From positions 45,384,001 to 45,448,000 of the forward strand of contig OX579635.1 in NCBI GenBank assembly GCA_951230915.1: a stretch of 64,000 nt of DNA, given 5' to 3'. The position numbers and the translations under genes were made by a program. The notes under the pieces were generated by a model. That model did no database searches, had not been told where the DNA came from, and saw nothing but the letters and a program-made list of their open reading frames with translations. How positions within the stretch are numbered: the stretch's first letter is position 1; every line of letters starts with the position of its first letter. This DNA comes from Antitrichia curtipendula. Taxonomy: Eukaryota > Streptophyta > Bryopsida > Hypnales > Leucodontaceae. This document shows, one piece after another, positions 43,601 through 53,945 of this stretch.

Positions 43601-45706
43601 ATGTGAGACTAAAATATTAGTACTAAACATTGTGAATTGAACTTCTCAAAAGTGGTTTGTTATATCCACTTGAATTTGATGTGAATTTTAATCTATTTTG
43701 AATGATAAATTATGACTCTAAGTTACCAACCTAAAGCATAAAAATTGGACTATATAATAATGGAGGTTGGTTACTTGGAGTTATAAGTCAGCATTCAAAA
43801 TTGGCCAAAATTCACATCAAACTTGAGTATATATAGCAAACTTCTTTTGAAAAATTCATGATAGCATAAAGTGCATGTATCAGGATGTCATATAGAATAA
43901 AACCATATTACATATAATCTACTACCAAAGAAATTTATAAGAGCTCTAGAATCTAATTATTAATCAAACCAATTGTTTCAATTTGCAATTTTTTAAGTTT
44001 GAAAGCCTTTGGGGGAGTACTTTTGTATATAGGTATGAAGCAACAACTAGTTCAAATTTTTTATTAATACAAACCAAGGTCCTTTTTTCCTTGTCCTTAT
44101 ATTTTGAATATTATGATAAGGACAAATTATAAAAAGTTGACAAATGTTTACACTTGACAAATTTGACAAATTCTAATAAAGTAAAAGCTTCATATATATC
44201 CAAAAAATCACAAGAATAGGATATAAAGGTTTGGTATTTGATTTGACTCAATTTCAAAGTTTATTTTAAGCTTTGAAATTTATTGTAGAAAATCAAATTG
44301 TATAGGAAGGAGCATTTGTTGTGTCTACAAGAAAACGTGTTTTAGCTCATGATGTGGTGGTGAATTTATTTGTAGGCTATGGAAAAAAATGACATGTTAC
44401 TATGAACAACTATTTCACTTCCATTGGTCTATTCAAGACATTGTTCGAGATGAGAGTTTATTTGATTGGGACACTACATACAAACTATGTTGACATTCCA
44501 TTGGTATTGAAGAATAAATAATCTTTCACAAGAAATGTGGTCAAAGTACTTTGGAATGGCACATGCACAAATCTTGGAGAATGAATGCAATTGTTTGGAA
44601 GAACAATTGCATTGATTCAATAAGTGACCAATTTTGCTACTTTCTACACATGCCCTACCAATCTAATTTCAATGGAATTTTCGGTAATAATTGTTCTTTA
44701 TAGAAATGGAGCAACGAAGAGTCCATCCAAACTTCTCTAATTTGCATATGTAAATAGTTGATATAGCAGACTAGTTACACACTTCATATTGTTGCCAAAA
44801 TTAATTGCCAAAATAATGGCATTCTATCTTTCTTTTCTTATTAGACATGACAATTGTCAGCATGTTTGTTATGTATGTGGACAAATGCCATAGAGAGATT
44901 GAAGGAGCCAAGTAGGCCAATGACTCACATCTCCAAATTGGAATTGAGTTATGTAAACACCTTTTGTACAATTGGATTGAATGAAATTGTTGCAAAACAA
45001 ATAAAACATATTGGTGCCCATCAACTTCAAATTTGTAGGGACCTTGCTTTGTTTGCAAAGATGGTGTGATACGATTTTATAATTTCTATAGGAATTGTAT
45101 TGTAAGTATATGTGTACTTGTAGAGGATTTTTCTTATTTTTTTAATTTTTGAACTATTATAAACACTGATGGAAACAATTTTAGTTTTTTTTCACTTTTT
45201 TCTTGAACAATTCATGATTATTTAAAACTTTTACAAATAAATTTGAAATTTTCATTACTTATAGAAGATATGAAATTACATCTTTAGAAAATTAAAAAAA
45301 AAAAATTCATTCATATATAGTTGCACAATGGAAGCATATATGAAGAGAAAATGACTTTTAAAGTTGAAAATGTGATGCTAGGCTTATCTTATGAGGATTA
45401 AGCATCGAGATATTTGAAATGTTGTGTTTAAAATCGCTCCAGGTTGATATCACATGGATTTCACATCCTAGTATTTCTTACTTGGATGAGATTGTCTCAT
45501 TGAAAATGCAATTGGATCCCTTAAAATTGGAGTTTGGAAATTTGTAACAACCTACAAGGTAGAACTGTCCAATACCATTCACCCAATTTTGCTACTTACA
45601 AGACTCTTCCATTTGCGTTAGAAGCACACCCATTATCACAATCTTAGCAACCCTTTATCATGATGGCAATGCACTTGAGGAGTGGATACATCAACCCTCA
45701 CTTTAA
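43601..45706. other. Intergenic, AT-rich
   Basis: May include the lost 5' part of the Tc1-like element, but no further transposase motif was readable. No gene is supported. Confidence 0.4.
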
Positions 45707-45927
45707 CCCTGAAGCGCTCCGACGTCCATATTCTGGACGATGAACGGAGGCCTTCAGGGCACTGTAAAGTCCAACTAACTTTTCATTCATCCAATCTAAT
45801 ATTTGAAATTAGAAAAGACAGCCTTCCTTTACGACCAAATTCATGAATTTTTGGTAAATGAAATTTCTGTACAAAGATATGAGCAAAAATGTGCAAAAAT
45901 TTAGAAAAGGATTGAGATGTTTAGGGG
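45707..45927 (-). mobile_element. TTAA-flanked element, 221 bp, best copy of the 6.0/29.7 kb family
   Basis: TTAA at 45703-45706 and 45928-45931. Left end CCCTGAAGCGCTCCGACGTC, right end ...GAGATGTTTAGGGG. In opposite orientation it aligns with 6012-6226 and 29702-29932. The two ends share only CCC(C/T) and scattered bases, so the inverted repeat is very short. No coding. Confidence 0.68.
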
Positions 45928-45931
45928 TTAA

Positions 45932-47086
45932 CAAGCGTCTATCCATGCTTAGTTATGTTTTTTGCACTGTAGCAATACACCATGCAAACAATGGAGGATA
46001 GTCCCTCCAAATTTAAACCACTGTCAATGCGCCACAACACTAGAGTTTGGCACCATGATGCCAAAAACAACAACTGTCTAAGCTTCAACAAAGGTCTATT
46101 CACAACTTGACATTTTAGCTTAGAAAAATCACAGAAAATTCACTTATTGACGGAATGTATTTTGCAATTGACTTTTCTCAAACTTTTCAATCTGTGAAAA
46201 TATAGGAGCTGACAAATAGCTTCTGCTGAGTACCTAGATAGCAAATCTGTGTGGTAATGGACAGTTCTACCTTAACTTTACTTTGAAGGGCGAACATAGA
46301 CACTTGCTTACAAATCAAAACTCTATATTATCACGTCCATTTTAGGGGCCATTAAACCGGCGGCCGTGACATTAAAGAGGTGATGGCGATATTTCTTACT
46401 TTTTTACTTTTCGAATCCAGAATGGCGGGCTGAGGTTTGGCGGCCCAAGCAACCGAATCGGCTCTTCCCTTGTCATCTGCACTGACTCCGAGGTGCCGTT
46501 AGGTTGGAGAATATGCGGTGAATTCCTCCTGTTCAAAGCAAGGTGTGGATCCCTACGAAACAGAATCAATTTGTACAATGCATGTCTAAATTGAAAAGGC
46601 GCTTATGTCTTCTTCTTGCTGGATTTCTGCATTGTAAGTTTGAAGTTCGTTCTTGATTTGAGCAGATTTGAAGCTCGTTCTTGATTTGAGCAGATTTGAA
46701 GCTCAGGAAGCCGGTTATTAGTTTCAGGAGTCTTCTTTTGTCATTGCTTGACTGAAATTTTGCCAGTCCCAGTAGGAAGTTTTGAATTGAATCTTGATTT
46801 CGAGCTGTGAATGAGTCGGGGGTTTGGGTCTGGAGGTCGCTCTCGAGCTCATTGGTTGATCGATCACCTTCTATTAGTATCTTTTGTGTAGCATTGTACA
46901 TTGTGTTTTAGTTAAGAGTTTGGTATTTGAGTTGAATCTTGATTTTGAGTTGTGAAGGAGGTGGGCAGAATTAGGGTTTCGTGCTGGAGTTGGTGGCTCA
47001 CGAGCTTATGGTTTAATCACTGTTTTCTGGCATGTTTTGCGTAGAATTAGACGTTGCATTCTAGTGAAGGCAATTTTATCAATTTC
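45932..47086 (+). promoter_or_regulatory. Promoter and 5' leader region of the TDP2-like gene
   Basis: Includes a 28-bp direct repeat, TTGAAGYTCGTTCTTGATTT plus GAGCAGAT, twice with a partial third copy at 46640-46706. No TATA box was identified and no other gene is supported. Confidence 0.4.
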
Positions 47087-48808
47087 ATGCTGCTTCGCGC
47101 GAGTGTGAGGGCGCTAGATCGGTTCCCCGTTCGCAGGCATTTTGATGCATCTCAGCAGTATGCATCTTGCAGAGGATTGTTTCGCACGCAGCTATGGCGT
47201 CGGCCCTTTGAGGTAGCGCCCAATTCTACCTCCTTGTTTCGATTTCGATCACCACAGAATTGGCTGCGGGAACCGTTGGCGAGGTTGAGAATGGGGTGGG
47301 TGTGTTCGTCCTGTACGTTCATGAATAAGGCCGGGCCGACGTGTGGTGTGTGCTCTGAGCCTGCACCTGGAGCGGCAGCAAGCTGTGGCGATGCGAAGTG
47401 GACTTGCGAGGCTTGCACGTTTGTAAACACTGGGGAGACTGCTTTTTGTGAAATTTGTGACCATGGTCGACCAGCTCTGAATCAGTCTTCAAGAGGGGTT
47501 TCAGCACTTGCTACATCGTTCCGACCTTTGCGTGCAATGGCCAGGGTGGAGCCTAGGGCAGAAGAAGATGTCGATCCACTCAAGAGCTTGGAAGCGGATT
47601 GTATCGTTGATGAAGAAGGGCCTCAGGTAGCCAGCGGTAGCAAAAGACCTAAGTCCAGGAAGCGCAAAGCTAAGGAAGCGGAGATTATCGATCTTTCAGA
47701 CTCTAAGGGTGAAGAAGACGTACCTGATGGCAAGACAACGAAACAGAATGAGGACGAGCCGAATGATTTGCTCAAGCAACTGCACAAAGAGAGGATGGCA
47801 CGAATGCAACCAGGATCTTCAGATGTTAAACGGAAGAAGAGTTCCATTTCTGTACCAGCAGGCTCTTCGGATGCTGGGAAGAAGAAGGATGTGGAGAAGA
47901 AGGGAGTCCTTTCTTTATCATCGTTGTCGAGGGAGCAAAAGCTGGCGTTCATAGAGGCGGAAGGGACTTGGCTTGAGAAGCCGACCTCAGACCTGATTGT
48001 TTTAAGCTATAATGTGTGGTTTCGTGAAGATCTGGAGCTCCAATCTCGCTTGGATGCAATTGGAGACGTCATTCTGCAGCACCGTCCCCACATTGTATTC
48101 TTCCAGGAAGTAACCGAGGCCATCTACCAGATCCTTCAACGAGCAAGCTGGTGGAAGTCGTATGATTGCTCAGTCAAACCCGGAGTGGCCTCGCAACGAG
48201 CATACTTTTGCATGCAGTTGAGCAAGCTGCCTGTCTTTTCTTTCCGGCAGAGCCCCTTTCGAAACTCAGTGATGGGCCGGGAGCTTTGCTTAGGAGAAGT
48301 GGATGCAGGAAAGGGCACAAGACTGTTGGTTGCCACATCGCATTTGGAAAGCCCCTGCCCTGCTCCTCCGACTTGGAATCAGATGTTTAGTCCGGAGCGC
48401 ATTGTGCAAGCGAAGGAAGCGATGTCACTTTTGAAAGAATTTCCGAATGTGATCTTTGGTGGAGATATGAACTGGGATGATAAAAAGGATGGACCTCCAC
48501 CGCTCCCCGAAGGCTGGTTTGATGCATGGCTCCAACTACGCCCCGGCCAAGATGGGTTCACTTATGACACGAAGGCCAATGGCATGCTGTCAGGTAACCG
48601 CTCTTTGCGGAAGAGGTTGGACCGCATGTTTTGTCAGCTGAGGGACTTTGAAGCTGTTAGCATTGAAATGGTTGGAACAGAGGCTATTCCTGATCTTTCT
48701 TACTCCAAAGAGAAGAAAGTGAAGGGGCAAGTGCAGATGATCAAGCTTCCTGTATTGCCGAGCGACCATTTTGGCCTTCTCCTCAAGTTGTCCAGGAAAT
48801 GTGCGTAA
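47087..48808 (+). CDS. TDP2: Tyrosyl-DNA phosphodiesterase 2-like protein with two RanBP2-type zinc fingers
   Basis: Intronless, 573 residues from ATG 47087, or 505 from the second in-frame ATG at 47291. Order of parts: residues 1-68 Arg-rich with few acidic residues (MLLRASVRALDRFPVRRHF), resembling an organelle presequence. Two RanBP2/NZF fingers follow (W71-C73-C76-C86-C89 and W105-C107-C110-C121-C124), each with the Thr-Phe pair used by NZFs to bind ubiquitin. Next is EIIDLSDSKGEED at about 199-211, a SUMO-interacting-type motif, then a Lys-rich linker. The endonuclease/exonuclease/phosphatase domain spans about 302-570, with catalytic Asn309 (SYNVWF), Glu341 (FFQEV), TSHLES at 417, Asp460/Asn462 (GGDMNWDD) and Asp560-His561 (PSDHFGL). 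TDP2 hydrolyses 5'-tyrosyl-DNA links left by trapped topoisomerase II. All catalytic residues I can map are intact. The alternative call is a generic EEP nuclease. Confidence 0.9.
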   Translation: MLLRASVRALDRFPVRRHFDASQQYASCRGLFRTQLWRRPFEVAPNSTSLFRFRSPQNWLREPLARLRMGWVCSSCTFMNKAGPTCGVCSEPAPGAAASCGDAKWTCEACTFVNTGETAFCEICDHGRPALNQSSRGVSALATSFRPLRAMARVEPRAEEDVDPLKSLEADCIVDEEGPQVASGSKRPKSRKRKAKEAEIIDLSDSKGEEDVPDGKTTKQNEDEPNDLLKQLHKERMARMQPGSSDVKRKKSSISVPAGSSDAGKKKDVEKKGVLSLSSLSREQKLAFIEAEGTWLEKPTSDLIVLSYNVWFREDLELQSRLDAIGDVILQHRPHIVFFQEVTEAIYQILQRASWWKSYDCSVKPGVASQRAYFCMQLSKLPVFSFRQSPFRNSVMGRELCLGEVDAGKGTRLLVATSHLESPCPAPPTWNQMFSPERIVQAKEAMSLLKEFPNVIFGGDMNWDDKKDGPPPLPEGWFDAWLQLRPGQDGFTYDTKANGMLSGNRSLRKRLDRMFCQLRDFEAVSIEMVGTEAIPDLSYSKEKKVKGQVQMIKLPVLPSDHFGLLLKLSRKCA

Positions 48809-50490
48809 TTCCAATCCTTGGACTCGGCTTTTTCTAGGAACTTTTTGCTCGTTGACTTTTGTTACCTTCTCAGCTCATTCTTGGCTGAAAGTCAGCATTT
48901 GTGCAGTTTTGTAACTAGCAAGCCTTGTTTGTACAGACCAGATGTACCACTTTATGTTTAGCTCGCAGCCTGCAGCTTTGAAAGGTGAAGTTGTATCTGC
49001 TTTAGAATTTTTGATTCATGGAGAGAGGTATTTGGGTGCAGCATTTAATGTTTGTCTTGAGGCAGTACCGGGTATAAAACCGTTGTCAAATCCCAGGAAA
49101 TGGAAATTGACATGACCGACCATATTCAAAGCATGTATGATTTGATGTTTTAAAGTTCTTAGCAGTTGCTTAATCGAGGTCCCTGTATCGTGTGTCTAAG
49201 TTGATACCAATACAGGTTTCTAAAGGTGCAGCAATGTGATTTCATACAGCACTGTCGTTGGACCAAGAATTTGGTTAAATGTTATGCATGCATGTCATTT
49301 GGAAGGAAGTTCAAGCTAATAACTTAGTATGCTCTAAAAGTGCCCGTCCTCTTGAAATGGCTCCTATAAAAAGCTACTGATTTGGTCCTTAAATGGACCT
49401 CTTTATCTATTGATTGAATTGAGAAAAAAATATTCTTTATTGCAAGAGCCAATCATTTGCCTTGATTTCCTCAAATCCTTTTAGAAGTTGCAAGTGTACT
49501 CATTTTGGGAGACCTAGGGTCACAAATAGGGACCCTACAACAAATATCTCCGAGAATTCATAGCTAATTAACAAATGAATTTAAAAATACGAAACCACTT
49601 GTGTTACATTCAGCATCTATTTTTCTTTTTCTGAAAAATGTTTAAAAATATTCCTGTTCATATAAACCTTTGAAAAAAGTAGACTAGTCCTTAAATGGTT
49701 GCTTTTAGAACATACTATTTTAGTTGAATTCTTGTCATAGGAGGCTTGTCCCTACTACTTGTCACATATATGGGGTCTAATATGTAGTTTTATCATACAA
49801 CAATCTAATAATATCTACATCTTGGCAAGTCATAAAAAAAATAATTGTAATTTGTCTGCTTTTCATTAAAAAATTTATTGTTATTGAAATTGTATAATTA
49901 TTACCTTGAATTAAGAGACATATTATAAGAACTATTCAAATTCTTCTACCATACAATTGTATGTAGAAAGACATTTCTTGTATGTATTACGTATTTTCAT
50001 TTCTTATATGAATTATAGGTATTCCTGCAATTTTTTTCAGATGGAAATAAGTCAAAATAACATGATTCTACTTTGTAATCAACATTAAAGATTAAAAAAA
50101 CCCATTAAGCCTTGTATTCAATCAAGTTTGAGACAAATTAGTTTAATCATGTGTATTTGGTGAAAAGATGAAGCCCAACCCTAAGGTACTCCCACCCTCC
50201 AATTGGAAAATCCCCATTGTTAGATCAAATTAAAAAAAAAACTTGCCCCCTCCTTGTCGTTGATTATAATGCTGAAAATAAAATGGCATTAGATGGGTTT
50301 GGGGGGGTCTGTGTTTTGGGGGGTCTGGCCGAGAAATACTTACTGTTGTTGGTTGCAGCTTTCAATTTTTTCCGTATTTGAACCACATTTGACTTGTCAG
50401 GTGCTATATTTTTGGAAGGAATCGTTATAAAGTGTGTCTCTAATTAACTCTGTATCTATTTTGGTTTCTCTTGTGTACATTTTCATGCTA
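48809..50490. other. 3' flank of TDP2 and repeat debris
   Basis: 3' UTR-like sequence, then from about 49370 to 49690 a copy of the interior of the AGGTAGGAG-family elements (GCAAGAGCCAATCATTTGCC, ACGAAACCACTTGTGTTACA) without clear ends. 50294-50330 is G-rich (GGGTTTGGGGGGG...GGGGGG). No gene. Confidence 0.45.
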
Positions 50491-50793
50491 AGGTAGGAGG
50501 CTCATAAACCCACCGGGCTGTAAAACCGATCATGGTCCAGAGGTACATTTTGTTTTCTTCCATGTACCAACAGTGTACATTTCAAAGGGGTGGTCGCTTT
50601 TAGTGATCATTGGATTTCAACTTCAAAAATTCATAACTAATTCCACAAAGGTCCAAAAAATATAAATCGACTTAGGTTAGATGCGAATTCCATTTTTCTT
50701 CCTACTAAAATTTACTAAATTTTTTTTCAAGCAGTTTAGCTTCCCCGAAATGGCAAACAGCTCTTAGATGGTCGGTTCATGAGACTCCTACCT
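50491..50793. mobile_element. TA-flanked MITE with AGGTAGGAG(G/T)CTC termini, 303 bp (best copy)
   Basis: Left end AGGTAGGAGGCTC, right end (reverse complement) AGGTAGGAGTCTC, 12 of 13 identical, with TA at 50489-50490 and 50794-50795. The interior is shared with 6992-7410 and with fragments at about 8.5 and 49.5 kb. Confidence 0.75.
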
Positions 50794-50846
50794 TACTAGA
50801 ATCGTTAGCAACTGAAGCCCATAGTTTTGGTGGTCTGTTTGTACAG

Positions 50847-53800
50847 ATTGATCACACGTCACCGAAGTTGTTACTTGCACTTGAGAATCCACTCTTGGAA
50901 CTTCGAGCCATTGGGACGAAGGTAACAAGCTTTAGTGCGTTCCAGCTTAAAGAGCTATTATTAACGTTTTTACAGACTTTTTCACTAATAGTACGTTGAC
51001 TGATCTGTTTGACAGAGCACAGTGTTTATGTCGCAAACTTGAACCTTTTAGTCATAGATACGTTCCATGGGCATGTTTCGCATTCCTGCCGCTACTTGGC
51101 TCGGTCTTTCACGGTCTTTCACGGTCTTTCACGGTCTTTCAAGCATGAAAGCAAAGTGAAAGAAGAACGGAATCTTCTGACTGGAGGAAGCAAAGGAGAA
51201 ACGAAGCAGCTCATATATGGTTGTGGTAATAACTCTTCGAAAACGGGGCCTTCGAAACCAAAGCTTAGTACATGAACGTTTTTTCGATGCTAACGATGAA
51301 AGTGGTTATCAAAGTAGCTCAAGCACATTCGGTTTACATAGACGGGACAGCAGTTCTGATAGGCGTGTTGAGTTTTACGATGCACTTGAGGGAGAGGTGC
51401 ACTCCCAAGTTTCAAGAGGAAGGTTAGGCCATAGATACATACCGACTTTCCCATACGAATTCAAGTTGTGCAACTCCATTGAACCTTCTTGGTCTAAATG
51501 CACAATTTGGCTTGTCTGAATAATAATCCTTAATATGGCGTTTGCAGGAGACCGCGAGACAAGTGAAAGTCTATGAGGGATGGCATGATCCAAGGGACAA
51601 CATATTTAGCTACAGTTTTCTTACAATTAATCGTACAAGGTGTGTCACTGACGCTTCTCACTACCAATGGTTCCCATCGATTTGGTAGACAGTACATATA
51701 TTGCATCTGGGAAATGAATCATTACGAGTAGCAAGGGACTCATTTGAAATGAGCCACCCGTTTGATCTTAATATGATCTCGTACATTGATCAGATCCAAA
51801 ACGCTACTGATGTATTTGTTTATCTGATAGGCAAAGTCGGCTGAAGTGACTATGTTGTGACTGCAGACCATTTAAGATCTTTCACAAAGTGGCGGCATAA
51901 TTGCAAGCAAGGATGTGTTTAGAACTACAGGAATTTTTGCTTTCACAGACTACTATCAAGATCATTTTCATCTACGGAACAACTGCATCCTCATGCTGAC
52001 AAATCGAAGAGTTTTGATGCTACTGGTAAGCTACGATGATCTGGACGGTATAGGTTGAGATGTCATATGAAAGCTGATATTCTGTCACGTGTTTCTGATG
52101 TATCGTGAACAGGAAAAACTCGGCCTGATGCCTTGATGCATGTTGGTTAGAAAGAGGTCCAGATTCGTAAAATCTCACCATCCACAATCGTAGAGTTGCG
52201 TGCACGAAATCCAATAACACCGCAATTATTGTGGTCTTATCAACCTACTCTTGTACGCAAATTTTTGCGGTTATCGACCCGATTATGCAATCTCAGACGT
52301 AGTTCTAATATCTGATGGCAGAGCCCCGGCATCACATACTCGAGAGCAGAAGAAGGAGTTGACAGACCCTTGTACAGTACAATGGGAAGTACAATGGAAC
52401 AACTTGCTGGCTATGGAGTCGAACGAGCAGAATGCGGTTCTCCTTCACCTCAGAGACTCCACGAAGGAGTTCACTCACATCGTATCGTGCGACCATTCAA
52501 ATGATCCAGAGACCACTCAAGCCACTGAAATCTACAGTGCAATTCACCAGCAATGGCGAGCATACTGTCCAACTCGATCCGGAAGATCCGTCGAAGGCCA
52601 AGGTAAGGAACGGATGTATTCGCATAACCGATTTTCTTGTACTTTCTTATTTAGATAAGCGCATACATTGTCATCGTCCTTGAGCCGTATGCGTTTCTCT
52701 ATTTTAAACCGTGTAGCAGTCGCTGCTCTTATCTATCAGTAATTATCATTCAGGTTAATCATGTTGAACATACGATATAAAACGATGACTCACATGGACT
52801 TCTTTCCTCGCCAATCTCAACTTGGCCACTTAACGGGACACGATATTAAATGTTTACTCAACTAATAAGAAATGTCTGCAGGTCATCGTTCTTCATGTTT
52901 TCAGTGGATCCTTGTAGTGTAAGATGAATTCCTCCCAACTATAAGCTATTGTATTACAAAACGAGAATCAAATTAAGTCCTAATTTTAAACTCGCTGATT
53001 TCCCTGGGCATGTTCTTTCTATAACCAAAAGCAGAATAAAATATATTTGAATAGGACACCGGTGTACTTATAAGTTCTATGGCGTTGTAAATGGCAGAAA
53101 TTCAGGAGGCTAAGAAGGCGATTGAAGCGAAGACCAGTCTGGGAGATTGGAAAGAGTGGTAGGAACAGCCAGGCAAGTTCCGGTCGATCGTACACTGAAG
53201 ATGGTGCTTCAGGATCCTCTAGACAGAGAGATGGGAAGTTCAGGAGGCTCCAACAACATCAGGAGATGACGAATTTCGACACGAAACATCTTTAGGGAAC
53301 CTAATTTGGAGTTACCACTACAAGAGACGGTTCTTGTCTGGTATGAATTACCGTTTACGGCACCCACTTCTCATTTCCCGTGAAATTGAGAACATGAAAT
53401 GTCATTTTGTGCTAAGCAAGGTCCATGTGAGAAAATGACCCTGATGCGTTCTATGCACTATGAGATCGAAGTTCAAACCATGTTATTTTACCTTCTTGTG
53501 TCGCAGGGGTCCACAGCCGGTGATAGCATCTCATTTTGGCGACCTGATCCACCACCTGGGTACGTAATTTGGACTGCCTCGCTGTGGACCTGGTAAAAGA
53601 ATAAACGCCAGAGGTATTCGTTGGAAGGATTTCAAAGTCGTGGTATCTTGAGTTCAGGTCTATGTTCAGATTCTTAAACGGCCCCTGAAGGACTTTTCAT
53701 ATCAATTTTCTCACGTTCTGGACAGTATTAATCACTATCGTACATTCGAGAAACCATTAGTAGGTCGATCTTTGAAGTGTCTGTGAGTCGAGTGGGTTGT

Positions 53801-53945
53801 TCGTGGATGCTGACCGCTTTGATCTCTTTGCAGGGATGTATCCGTTGGAGACGTAGCCTACACTGCAGACTTCCCGGAAAGTCAAACTGTAATAGTTTAC
53901 AGAAACGATGAGGGCAGTTTTGAGAAGCCTTTAGGGTTTCGTTTT
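50847..53945 (+). pseudogene. VPS13-like gene fragment (C-terminal VPS13 region), probably truncated
   Basis: A series of short exon-like segments matches plant VPS13, a giant protein that bridges membranes and transfers lipids at contact sites. Most telling: DYYQDHFHLRNNCILMLTNR (about 51950-52010); DPCTVQWEVQWNNLLAME with a downstream ATEIYSAIHQQW (to 52602); ISFWRPDPPPG (53507-53559) spliced in phase to DVSVGDVAYTADFP (from 53834). These recall the VPS13 order W.V.W..L...E, ..ICSVVRKMW, IWRPxxPxGY, VSIGDIA. Junctions at 52602/52882, 52918/about 53110 and 53559/53834 are GT-AG and in phase, so introns are retained (not a retrocopy). Earlier candidate exons are 50847-50921 and about 51549-51640 (VKVYEGWHDP). 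Full VPS13 exceeds 3000 residues; the first parts and last domains are not in the flanks, so this is a partial duplicate or a decayed gene. The exon chain is incomplete and the start is unknown. Confidence 0.5.
51102..51141 (+). repeat. Four tandem copies of CGGTCTTTCA
   Basis: A perfect 10-bp unit repeated four times within the VPS13-like region. It distorts any frame crossing it. Confidence 0.9.

Noticed and set aside
50294..50330. G-rich tract as a G-quadruplex
   Set aside because: One loop is about 10 nt and there is no gene context; noted only as composition.
53318..53340. CACTACAAGAGACGG as a possible CACTA end
   Set aside because: No inverted partner or 3-bp duplication found nearby.
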